Below, one piece after another: positions 1 to 6,061 of a DNA stretch of 6,163 nt (position 1 is its first letter; the number at the start of each line of letters is the position of its first letter). The notes beneath the pieces were generated by a model that saw only the letters and a list, made by a program, of their open reading frames with translations, ran no database searches and was not told where the DNA came from. Both the position numbers and the translations under genes were made by a program. The stretch is from Methylomarinum sp. (GTDB taxonomy: Bacteria; Pseudomonadota; Gammaproteobacteria; Methylococcales; Methylomonadaceae): assembly GCA_013139755.1 (NCBI GenBank), contig WTAG01000596.1, forward strand, positions 1 through 6,163, read 5' to 3'.

Positions 1-66
1 ATCTGGACAAAACCATGCAAATTAGGCAAAATTACCTACTTAGATACTTCTGACATAAAATTTTAA
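1..66 (+). CDS. Possible 3' end of an upstream gene (partial, unidentified)
   Basis: Frame 1 is open from the first base and ends in TAA at 64-66, giving a 21-residue tail that finishes in TSDIKF. The stop shares its last base with the aroQ start (TAATG), an arrangement typical of translationally coupled operon genes. The other two + frames are closed by stops at 23-25 and 51-53. The peptide is too short to assign. In Pseudomonas the gene before aroQ is a DsbD-type thiol-disulfide protein, but nothing in these residues shows that here. A short open frame in A+T-rich DNA can occur by chance, so this is tentative. Confidence 0.35.
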   Translation: MWTKPCKLGKITYLDTSDIKF

Positions 67-512
67 TGGCAACAATTACCGTTCTTAATGGCCCGAACTT
101 AAATTTACTCGGTGTTCGAGAGCCCGGACACTATGGTAATAAGACGCTGAAAGATATTGAAAATGCAGTCTGTTCAAAAGCTGAGAGTCTAGGTCATCAA
201 CTGGATTTTTATCAATCCAATGCTGAGCATGAAATTATTGATCTCATTCATAATGCTTTTCATAACAATGTTGACTTCATTATCATTAATCCAGCCGCAT
301 TTACCCATACCAGTGTTGCCATTCGCGATGCCTTGCTTGCGACTAAAATACCTTTTATAGAAGTACACTTATCAAATGTTCATGCCCGTGAAAGCTTTAG
401 AGCTCACTCTTATTTTTCAGATATTGCCATAGGCGTTATTTGTGGACTAGGTTCGACGGGGTATGAATTGGCATTACAAGCCGCCCACCAGATATTAGCA
501 GAGAGAAAGTAA
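66..512 (+). CDS. aroQ: Type II 3-dehydroquinate dehydratase
   Basis: The enzyme dehydrates 3-dehydroquinate to 3-dehydroshikimate, the third step of the shikimate pathway, in the cytoplasm; the family forms dodecamers. The 148-residue length is normal. The N-terminal signature [10 protein letters not shown] (7-16) is followed by R18 and the catalytic Y23 in PGHYG on the active-site lid. NPAAFTHTS (75-83) supplies N75, and EVHLSN (99-104) supplies the general acid H101. HARESFR (106-112) supplies R108 and R112. These positions match the Mycobacterium tuberculosis enzyme (R19, Y24, N75, H101, R108, R112) within one residue. There is no clear Shine-Dalgarno sequence; the ATG overlaps a possible upstream stop, which suggests coupling. 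It lies 3 bases before accB, the usual placement in many gammaproteobacteria. No anomaly is seen. Confidence 0.97.
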   Translation: MATITVLNGPNLNLLGVREPGHYGNKTLKDIENAVCSKAESLGHQLDFYQSNAEHEIIDLIHNAFHNNVDFIIINPAAFTHTSVAIRDALLATKIPFIEVHLSNVHARESFRAHSYFSDIAIGVICGLGSTGYELALQAAHQILAERK

Positions 513-515
513 ACG

Positions 516-956
516 ATGGATATTAGAAAAATAAAAAAATTAATCGAAATTATTGAAGAATCAGACATTGCTGAAATTGAAATCAGCGAAGGCGAAGAGT
601 CTGTGCGCATTAGCCGCTACTCTTCCAGTACACCTGCTGCCATTGCACCTGCACCTGTAACAACTATTGCAGCAGCTCCAATAGTCACTGCAGCTGCCGA
701 ACCTGCAGTAGAAATACCTAGCGGTCATATCGTTAAATCGCCAATGGTTGGAACCTTTTATGGCGCAGCATCACCAGAAGCACCCGCATTTGTTAAAGTG
801 GGACAAAAGGTCTCTGAAGGTGAAACGCTTTGCATTATTGAAGCGATGAAAATCCTTAACCAAATCGAATCAGACAAAAGCGGCACCATCAAACAAATCT
901 TGGTGGACAATGCACAACCTGTCGAATATGACCAACCTCTATTCATCATTGAATAA
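516..956 (+). CDS. accB: Biotin carboxyl carrier protein of acetyl-CoA carboxylase
   Basis: AccB carries biotin between the biotin carboxylase (AccC) and the carboxyltransferase (AccA/AccD) in the first committed step of fatty acid synthesis. The 146 residues have three parts. An N-terminal charged helix and strand region (1-35) is the segment that contacts AccC in the E. coli complex. An Ala/Pro-rich flexible linker spans about 36-68. The biotinyl/lipoyl fold covers about 70-146. The biotinylation motif EAMKI places the modified lysine at K112. SPEAPAFV (86-93) is the 'thumb' insertion characteristic of AccB proteins, which separates this from carriers of oxaloacetate decarboxylase or pyruvate carboxylase type. 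The start lies 3 bases after the aroQ stop; a GAGAG at 501-505, inside the end of aroQ, may serve as ribosome binding site. Slightly shorter than E. coli AccB (156) because of a shorter linker. Confidence 0.97.
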   Translation: MDIRKIKKLIEIIEESDIAEIEISEGEESVRISRYSSSTPAAIAPAPVTTIAAAPIVTAAAEPAVEIPSGHIVKSPMVGTFYGAASPEAPAFVKVGQKVSEGETLCIIEAMKILNQIESDKSGTIKQILVDNAQPVEYDQPLFIIE

Positions 957-974
957 CCCAGCTTAGGTATACAT

Positions 975-2318
975 ATGTTCGATAAAATTGTAATCGCCAA
1001 TCGCGGCGAAATTGCCTTGCGCATTCTTCGTGCATGTCGTGAATTAGGTATAAAAACTGTTGCTGTTCATTCTGATGCTGACCGTGACTTAAAACATGTC
1101 CGTCTGGCTGATGAGGCTGTCTGTATTGGTCCTGCTGCTTCAGCTGATAGCTATCTGAATATTCCAGCTATTATCAGCGCCGCTGAAGTCACCGATGCTG
1201 AAGCTATCCACCCGGGCTATGGCTTTTTATCAGAAAATGCAGATTTTTCTGAAAAAGTTCATTTAAGTGGCTTCACATTCATTGGCCCAAAAGCTGAAAC
1301 CATTCGCATGATGGGAGATAAAATTTCTGCTAAAAAGTCAATGGTGGCAGCAGGAATCCCTTGTGTTCCCGGTGATGGAAAGCCTTTAACCGATGACAGC
1401 AATGCCAACATGAAAATGGCACATGACATTGGCTACCCTATTATTGTTAAAGCTGCTGGTGGCGGCGGTGGTCGTGGAATGCGCGTTGTGCATACTGAAG
1501 CTGCATTATTAAATGCGATTTCATTAACCAAAGCAGAAGCTGGTGCCGCATTTGGTAACGACACTCTATATATGGAGAAATTCTTAGAAGACCCTCGTCA
1601 TATTGAATTTCAAGTATTAGCAGATTCTCACGGTAATGCAATTCACTTAGGCGAACGTGACTGTTCTATGCAACGTCGCCATCAAAAAGTGGTTGAAGAA
1701 GCACCTGCTCCTGGCATTACCGACGAAGAACGTGAAAGAATGGGCGCACTTTGTACTAAAGCCTGTAAAGACATTGGTTATTTAGGTGCCGGTACTTTCG
1801 AATTTTTATATGAAAATGGCGAATTCTTTTTTATCGAAATGAACACGCGCGTTCAGGTTGAACATCCTGTCACAGAAATGATTACCGGCTTTGACATTGT
1901 TAAAGAACAATTGCGGATTGCTGCGGGTGAACCGCTATCAAAAACCCAAGAGGAAATCACCTTCACAGGTCATGCGATTGAATGTCGTTTAAATGCTGAA
2001 GATGCTAAAACATTTATGCCTTGCCCTGGCACCATAGACCAATTCCATATGCCTGGAGGTCCTGGTATTCGTTGTGAAACACATATTTACAATGGCTATA
2101 CCGTTCCACCTCATTATGACTCTATGATCGGCAAATTAATTGCTCATGGTGAAGATAGAGCAAGTTCTATTGCACGCATGCAAACCGCATTAAGTGAAAT
2201 GGTCATTGATGGTATTAGAACCAACATTCAGCTACAAATTGATATTATGTCAGACAATGCTTTTAAAACTGGCGGACAAAACATCCATTATTTGGAAAAG
2301 AAATTAGGACTTTCATAA
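975..2318 (+). CDS. accC: Biotin carboxylase subunit of acetyl-CoA carboxylase
   Basis: AccC uses ATP and bicarbonate to carboxylate the biotin on AccB. The 447 residues align without visible gaps to the E. coli numbering: ATP-site lysines K116 and K159, glycine-rich loop [11 protein letters not shown] (160-170), H209, K238, metal ligands E276 and E288, N290, R292, catalytic E296 and biotin-binding R338 are all present. The order is the N-terminal domain opening with [11 protein letters not shown], a central ATP-grasp domain (about 115-325), and the C-terminal biotin carboxylase domain (about 330-440). There is no biotinyl domain at the C-terminus, so this is the stand-alone bacterial subunit and not a pyruvate or propionyl-CoA carboxylase alpha chain. 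AGG at 965-967 stands 7 bases before the ATG. Only 18 bases separate it from accB, so the two are surely co-transcribed. Confidence 0.98.
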   Translation: MFDKIVIANRGEIALRILRACRELGIKTVAVHSDADRDLKHVRLADEAVCIGPAASADSYLNIPAIISAAEVTDAEAIHPGYGFLSENADFSEKVHLSGFTFIGPKAETIRMMGDKISAKKSMVAAGIPCVPGDGKPLTDDSNANMKMAHDIGYPIIVKAAGGGGGRGMRVVHTEAALLNAISLTKAEAGAAFGNDTLYMEKFLEDPRHIEFQVLADSHGNAIHLGERDCSMQRRHQKVVEEAPAPGITDEERERMGALCTKACKDIGYLGAGTFEFLYENGEFFFIEMNTRVQVEHPVTEMITGFDIVKEQLRIAAGEPLSKTQEEITFTGHAIECRLNAEDAKTFMPCPGTIDQFHMPGGPGIRCETHIYNGYTVPPHYDSMIGKLIAHGEDRASSIARMQTALSEMVIDGIRTNIQLQIDIMSDNAFKTGGQNIHYLEKKLGLS

Positions 2319-2332
2319 AAGCCTGTTAAAAA

Positions 2333-2385
2333 ACACCCTGCATCCGAAGCAACTAAAAGATTAAGTTAATTCGGATGCAAGGTGT
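2333..2385. terminator. Long inverted repeat after accC, terminator-like on the minus strand
   Basis: The left arm 2333-2348 (ACACCCTGCATCCGAA) and right arm 2370-2385 (TTCGGATGCAAGGTGT) pair at 15 of 16 positions, with one C/A mismatch, around a 21-base loop. Within the loop AACT (2351-2354) can pair with AGTT (2364-2367). On the + strand the stem is followed by CAAAATA, with no T run. On the minus strand the stem runs directly into six T residues (complement of the A run at 2328-2333). As a classic intrinsic terminator it would therefore work only for minus-strand transcripts. It could still slow or end + transcription after accC, or be an mRNA processing or stability hairpin. The inverted repeat is certain; its role is not. 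Confidence 0.55.
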
Positions 2386-2407
2386 CAAAATATACGCATT
2401 ACACAGA

Positions 2408-2456
2408 AAGTGAGGCTTTAGCCTCGCCTGATTAGGGCTTAGTCAAAATCTCACTT
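2408..2456 (+). promoter_or_regulatory. Competing hairpins in the prmA leader
   Basis: GAGGC (2412-2416) pairs with GCCTC (2421-2425) around a TTTA loop, and can be extended by one G-T and one G-C pair. Alternatively AAGTGAG (2408-2414) pairs exactly with CTCACTT (2450-2456), which would hold AGCC (2420-2423) opposite GGCT (2436-2439). The two folds share bases and exclude each other. This is compatible with a small cis-acting leader, but stems this short arise by chance and no known riboswitch class is recognised. Confidence 0.25.
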
Positions 2457-2501
2457 CCTACAATCAGCTCCACACCTCTCCCTAACTCCGTAAATATCAT
2501 A

Positions 2502-3380
2502 ATGACTTGGCATCAAATTTCTATTATTACTGACAAAAACACCGCGCCTGAAATTTCAGATTTTTTTAGTGAATTAGGCGCCGTTTCTGTCACTTATATG
2601 GATGCTGAAGACCGTCCTGTTTATGAGCCGGCACCAGGCGAGACAAAAATATGGCGATCAACCAAGGTCATAGCCTTATTTGAAATGGATGCCGAGCCTG
2701 AACTGGTAAAAACTTTTTTATTTAACAAATTCAGCGAGTCGACTATAGAAAACTGGTTCCATGAAGTATTACAGGATCAGACCTGGGAGCGTACCTGGAT
2801 GGAACATTACCATCCAATGAAGTTTGGAGAAACTCTCTGGGTATGCCCTACCGGACAAGAAAAACAGGAAGACGGTTGCGTATGCATGACCCTAGACCCA
2901 GGCCTAGCCTTTGGCACAGGCACCCACCCAACTACTGCATTATGTTTGGAGTGGTTAGCAACTCATGATGTGACAAATAAAATTGTAATCGACTATGGTT
3001 GTGGCTCAGGTATTTTGGCTGTTGCCGCCCTGTTGCTAGGTGCCAAAGAAGTTCATGCCGTTGATAATGATCTACAAGCCATTACTGCGACACTGGCTAA
3101 TGCTGAGAAAAACAACGTACAAGATAAAATAAAATGCTATCTACCTGAACAATTTGCCAACTTTCAAGCAGATATTGTACTCGCTAATATTTTGGCCAAA
3201 CCACTGTGTGAACTTTCGGAAAATATATCTGCTTTAATAAAGCCCTCGGGTAAGTTAGTTCTATCAGGTATTTTAAACGAACAATCAGACATGGTTACAG
3301 CCGCTTATAATCAACAAGACATTCAAATTCAATCACCTATCAGCCAAGAAGACTGGTGCAGATTAGATGGCATAAAATAA
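2502..3380 (+). CDS. prmA: Ribosomal protein L11 methyltransferase
   Basis: PrmA uses S-adenosylmethionine (SAM) to trimethylate amino groups of ribosomal protein L11 in the cytoplasm. The 292 residues have the family layout. The N-terminal L11-recognition domain (about 1-60) contains GAVSVT (26-31) and PAPGET (44-48 region). A linker with WERTWMEHYHP (95-105) follows. The C-terminal Rossmann methyltransferase domain has DPGLAFGTGTHPTT (132-145), the SAM loop DYGCGSG (164-170), acidic D188 after the second strand, and the NIL motif (229-231). The end, WCRLDG (285-290), matches the usual PrmA C-terminus. The ATG is chosen because the protein then begins MTWHQI, like E. coli MPWIQL. No Shine-Dalgarno sequence is visible. 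The gene ends with two in-frame TAA codons (3378-3383). It lies 183 bases after accC and 10 before the DUF3426 gene. Confidence 0.97.
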   Translation: MTWHQISIITDKNTAPEISDFFSELGAVSVTYMDAEDRPVYEPAPGETKIWRSTKVIALFEMDAEPELVKTFLFNKFSESTIENWFHEVLQDQTWERTWMEHYHPMKFGETLWVCPTGQEKQEDGCVCMTLDPGLAFGTGTHPTTALCLEWLATHDVTNKIVIDYGCGSGILAVAALLLGAKEVHAVDNDLQAITATLANAEKNNVQDKIKCYLPEQFANFQADIVLANILAKPLCELSENISALIKPSGKLVLSGILNEQSDMVTAAYNQQDIQIQSPISQEDWCRLDGIK

Positions 3381-3390
3381 TAATCCCACA

Positions 3391-4053
3391 ATGTATACGC
3401 AATGTCCGGAATGTAAAAAATACCTCCCCCTGACAGCTGACTTACTTCGTGACTCACAAGGTATGGTTTGCTGTGAAGCCTGCGCAGCTATGTATGATGC
3501 ACTAGAGCTGTTAAATGAAGGGGATATTCCAGAACAAAAAAAAATCAGTGATATTGCCCCACCACCAGAACAAAGCCTAACCCTCGAAACAGAATCAAAA
3601 CAACAACCCACGCTTTACAAAATAGGTATAGGGTTCTGTTTAGTCTGCCTTGTTTTTCAGGTTTATTATTTTGAAGGTTACAACCTAACACAAAATCCTA
3701 CATTTAGACCCTGGTTAGAAAAAACCTGTCAGTCAATCAATTGCCGACTCCCCACATACAAGAATTTAGATGAAATTTCAATTCTTGACGGTTCTTTTGA
3801 AGCGATCGATGATAACTCATACCTTTTTAAAGCCGCTTTCATTAATCAATCAGCATTTACCCAAGCACTACCTTCGATTAAGCTGACATTACAAGATTTT
3901 ACTGGACAAACTTTTGCCAAACGAATTTTTCATCCCCGTGATTATTCTAAAAACACCAGCACATTAATCCAACCCGATATTTCAACAGAAGTCATAATGT
4001 CTATTGCAGCACCATCAGGCAACATTGGTGGCTACCACTTTCAATTAAAATAA
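3391..4053 (+). CDS. Zinc-ribbon and DUF3426 domain membrane protein
   Basis: A 220-residue protein of the family usually found next to prmA in gammaproteobacteria; its function is not established. The N-terminal zinc ribbon has C5-P-E-C8 and C28-x2-C31. The usual arginine before the third ligand is replaced by C27, giving CCEAC. A Pro/Gln-rich linker (about 46-74) leads to one hydrophobic segment at about 76-94 (YKIGIGF...VYYF), predicted to cross the membrane. The rest (about 100-220) is the DUF3426 domain: paired cysteines C113 and C118, LP at 120-121, an ILDGSF strand (131-136), and QALPSIKLTLQDFTG (158-172). The likely topology has the zinc ribbon in the cytoplasm and DUF3426 outside. 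It starts 10 bases after prmA and ends 10 before rlmI, so it sits in the same operon. No clear ribosome binding site is seen. Confidence 0.9.
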   Translation: MYTQCPECKKYLPLTADLLRDSQGMVCCEACAAMYDALELLNEGDIPEQKKISDIAPPPEQSLTLETESKQQPTLYKIGIGFCLVCLVFQVYYFEGYNLTQNPTFRPWLEKTCQSINCRLPTYKNLDEISILDGSFEAIDDNSYLFKAAFINQSAFTQALPSIKLTLQDFTGQTFAKRIFHPRDYSKNTSTLIQPDISTEVIMSIAAPSGNIGGYHFQLK

Positions 4054-4063
4054 CCCTTACTTT

Positions 4064-5260
4064 ATGGCACACCCAGAACTATATTTAAAAAAGAACGAAG
4101 ATAAACGCTTACGCAAAGGCCATTTATGGGTTTTCAGTAATGAAATTGATACTAAACGCACGCCATTAGACAGTTTCTCTGCTGGCGATATTGCAGTGAT
4201 TAAAGACAGCTCAGGGCAAGTCATGGGCAGTGCTTATATCAACCCCAACACCTTGATTTGCGCCCGTATCATTTCCAGAAAACACAATATGAAAATGGGC
4301 GGTAATTTCTTTAAATACCGTATTAACCATGCATTAAAAGTAAGAGAGCAACTATTTGATAAACCATTCTATCGCTTAATATTTGGTGAAAGTGATGGTT
4401 TACCTGGGCTGGTTATTGATCGATTTGGCTCGGTATTGTCTGTACAAATCACCACAGCTGGCATTGAAAAACAAAAAGAGATATTAGTTACTACATTGGT
4501 AGAAATTTTTTCACCCGAAGCCATTATTCTAAAAAATGATAATAGCCAACGCCAACTAGAAAACTTATCTCAGGAGAGTGAAGTGATTTATGGCTCACTC
4601 CCTGAAAAGCTAATTATTGAAGAAAACGGCGCACAATTTCAGCTAAATGTCGTTGATGGCCAAAAAACAGGTTGGTTTTATGACCACCGTGATAGCCGCG
4701 CAAGATTAGCTAAACTGGCTAAAAACCGTAAAGTATTAGATTTATTTTCTTATTCAGGCGCATGGGGTATTCCGGCGGCTATGGCAGGTGCTGAAGAAGT
4801 CACCTGTGTGGATAGCTCAGAATCTGCATTAACAATGGCTAAAAATAGTGCTGAACTTAATAAGGTTCAAGATAAAATGCATTTTGTTCGCAGTGATGTG
4901 TTTGAATATCTTAAACAAGCCAGAGAAAACAGTGAACGCTTTGACATTATTATTTTAGATCCACCGGCACTGATTAAACGTAAAAAAGACTTTAAAGCCG
5001 GTTACGAAGCCTACCGCCGATTAAATCAACTTGCCCTGCAAGTATTACATAAAGATGGCATTTTGGTTTCTGCATCCTGCTCACATCATTTAAGTAAAGC
5101 TAACTTACATGAAATATTACGCTCCTCTGCACGCCATATAGATCGTCACTTGGTGTTTTTTGCAACCGGTAGCCAAGGACCTGATCACCCAATCCACCCA
5201 TCAATACCTGAAACAGAATATTTAAAAACTTATTTCTGCTCAGTATCTAGCAGTTTATAA
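4064..5260 (+). CDS. rlmI: 23S rRNA (cytosine-C5) methyltransferase, RlmI type
   Basis: RlmI methylates C5 of cytosine 1962 in 23S rRNA with SAM. The 398 residues are close to E. coli RlmI (396). An N-terminal PUA RNA-binding domain covers about 1-75, with RLRKGHLWVFSNEI at 15-28. A middle domain contains IFGESDGLPGLVID (106-119). The Rossmann methyltransferase domain has GQKTGWFYDHRDSR (199-212), the SAM loop LDLFSYSGAWG (225-235), D250 and DPPAL (299-303). SASCSHH (336-342) supplies the probable catalytic cysteine C339. GPDHPIHPSIPETEYLK (372-388) is the typical C-terminal signature. The related enzyme RlmK has the same fold but is an N-terminal domain of a larger protein; length and domain order favour RlmI. 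Two tandem TAA stops (5258-5263) end the frame. Confidence 0.93.
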   Translation: MAHPELYLKKNEDKRLRKGHLWVFSNEIDTKRTPLDSFSAGDIAVIKDSSGQVMGSAYINPNTLICARIISRKHNMKMGGNFFKYRINHALKVREQLFDKPFYRLIFGESDGLPGLVIDRFGSVLSVQITTAGIEKQKEILVTTLVEIFSPEAIILKNDNSQRQLENLSQESEVIYGSLPEKLIIEENGAQFQLNVVDGQKTGWFYDHRDSRARLAKLAKNRKVLDLFSYSGAWGIPAAMAGAEEVTCVDSSESALTMAKNSAELNKVQDKMHFVRSDVFEYLKQARENSERFDIIILDPPALIKRKKDFKAGYEAYRRLNQLALQVLHKDGILVSASCSHHLSKANLHEILRSSARHIDRHLVFFATGSQGPDHPIHPSIPETEYLKTYFCSVSSSL

Positions 5261-5267
5261 TAATGCG

Positions 5268-5447
5268 ATGAACACAAATGAACCTTGCGCTCTTTGCAGT
5301 CAACCTGTCGAGTTAAAAGCATTTAATCTCAACACCAAAGAAGGTGAACAACACTTCTGCTGCGAAGGCTGTTTAAGTATTTACCAATTACTTAACCAAG
5401 ATAAATTATTACCCACAACAAACGAGAATAAGAATGAAAGCTTGTGA
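5268..5447 (+). CDS. Small stand-alone metal-binding protein (P-type ATPase metal-binding domain family)
   Basis: A 59-residue protein with C7-A-L-C10, then HFCCEGC (29-35) giving C31, C32 and C35, followed by SIYQLL. This CxxC...FCCxGC layout is that of the metal-binding domain at the N-terminus of CcoI/FixI-type copper P-type ATPases (ATPase-cat_bd type). No heavy-metal-associated domain or ATPase follows in any frame, so it stands alone. The start at 5268 is chosen because it retains CxxC close to the N-terminus and no upstream in-frame start precedes it; another ATG at 5263 gives only Met-Arg-stop. It begins 7 bases after rlmI and its last 14 bases overlap the next gene. Metal binding is inferred from the cysteines; copper is a guess from the ATPase relatives. 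Its codon content and operon placement support a real gene despite its size. Confidence 0.8.
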   Translation: MNTNEPCALCSQPVELKAFNLNTKEGEQHFCCEGCLSIYQLLNQDKLLPTTNENKNESL

Positions 5448-5976
5448 AGAATGCGCCGCCGATAGAGTTCAAATTGGCAGGAACTATAAAAAAATGTCCG
5501 TATTGTCACGAACAATTGGATTAATCTTGATTTATTTACCGATACTGACATTTCCATTTGTACTAATCAGTGGTTATTTAACGTATTACAGCCTAATCCT
5601 TTGCGGCGCTGAAAATGTTAAAAAATGGGGGGACTATATTCCTGACAGAGCCAGTCATCGCTATTCATTAAAAGAACAAATTACTATGGGTGGCTCGTTC
5701 AAACTCAGCTTTGCGCAATCTAAACTGTACTGGATACTTAATTGTACTGTTTACTGCCCATACAGCGTCGCACTATTTGAATGGCATGCTTACTTGGTTA
5801 AAGTGGTTGAAAACTGGTGGTGTCCGTTCACTCATGCTAATAAAGAGAATTATAAAAACGGCTCAATTGATCAATCTTTCTGGCACATTTATCCAGAAGA
5901 CATTGGCAAGTTAAATAAAGAAGACAAAGAAAACCCTATCTTTACTGATGAAGCAGATAAAGATTTAAAGGGATAA
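5434..5976 (+). CDS. Unrecognised cysteine- and tryptophan-rich membrane protein
   Basis: I do not recognise this 180-residue protein. It opens with a C4-x2-C7 pair in a polar N-terminus. A long hydrophobic stretch follows at about 27-57, long enough for one long or two short membrane helices. The middle (about 60-95) is polar. A second aromatic, partly hydrophobic region at about 98-132 contains C104 and C108 (CTVYC) and ends in VENWWCPF (125-132) with C130. The C-terminal tail (about 136-180) is charged and holds SFWHIYPED (148-156). The clustering of Trp, Cys and Pro looks like constraint rather than random sequence. The ATG at 5434 is preceded by GAG at 5424-5426 and overlaps the metal-binding gene by 14 bases, which implies coupled translation and a shared role, perhaps metal- or thiol-related. 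M21 is an alternative start but would lose the CxxC pair. Confidence 0.8.
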   Translation: MKACEECAADRVQIGRNYKKMSVLSRTIGLILIYLPILTFPFVLISGYLTYYSLILCGAENVKKWGDYIPDRASHRYSLKEQITMGGSFKLSFAQSKLYWILNCTVYCPYSVALFEWHAYLVKVVENWWCPFTHANKENYKNGSIDQSFWHIYPEDIGKLNKEDKENPIFTDEADKDLKG

Positions 5977-5995
5977 GAGCAGACTAAAGGCTCAA

Positions 5996-6061
5996 GACGA
6001 AAGACTAAAAGAGCAAGATCAGACGTTCAAAAGCGGAAAGCTCTTTCTTTCGTCTTTCGTC
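5996..6061. repeat. Two-part inverted repeat leading into the heptamer array
   Basis: GACGAAAGAC (5996-6005) is the exact reverse complement of GTCTTTCGTC (6052-6061), the first copies of the array. Nested inside, AAAGAGC (6008-6014) is the exact reverse complement of GCTCTTT (6040-6046). Together they form 10-bp and 7-bp stems separated by a small asymmetric internal loop, closed by a 25-base loop (6015-6039). Because the outer left arm matches every array unit pair, it can pair with many downstream copies. The fold could serve as a transcription end for the operon, but there is no clean T tract. Confidence 0.7.

Larger units (their letters stand above)
2319..2501 (+). other. accC-prmA intergenic region with no gene
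   Basis: These 183 bases hold no convincing reading frame. The first part is dominated by a long inverted repeat (2333-2385). The second part (2408-2456) can fold into several small competing stems. Just before prmA, the sequence TACAAT at 2459-2464 resembles a -10 box (5 of 6 bases) but has no recognisable -35 at the right spacing. No Shine-Dalgarno sequence is seen ahead of the prmA ATG. The region could be a transcript boundary or processing zone between accBC and the prmA group; this is inference. Confidence 0.6.

Noticed and set aside
758..1024. Minus-strand frame across the accB-accC junction
   Set aside because: It lies opposite two unambiguous genes with intact catalytic motifs and shows no family resemblance. 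The minus-strand frames at 410-610, 1447-1641 and 3363-3611 fail for the same reason.
2436..2464. Promoter for prmA with -10 TACAAT
   Set aside because: The -10 is good, but the bases 16-18 upstream (GGGCTTAG region) do not resemble TTGACA. In A+T-rich DNA such a hexamer is expected by chance.
5690..5914. Alternative + frame inside the 180-residue membrane protein gene
   Set aside because: It is fully contained in the larger frame, which has the operon-style start and a dense Cys/Trp pattern. The alternative has no recognisable features.
5268..5976. A frameshift splitting one gene into the 59- and 180-residue frames
   Set aside because: The first protein has a complete CxxC...FCCxGC domain and its own stop. 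The second has its own ATG with a nearby GAG and a distinct N-terminal CxxC. A short overlap of complete genes explains the layout without an error.
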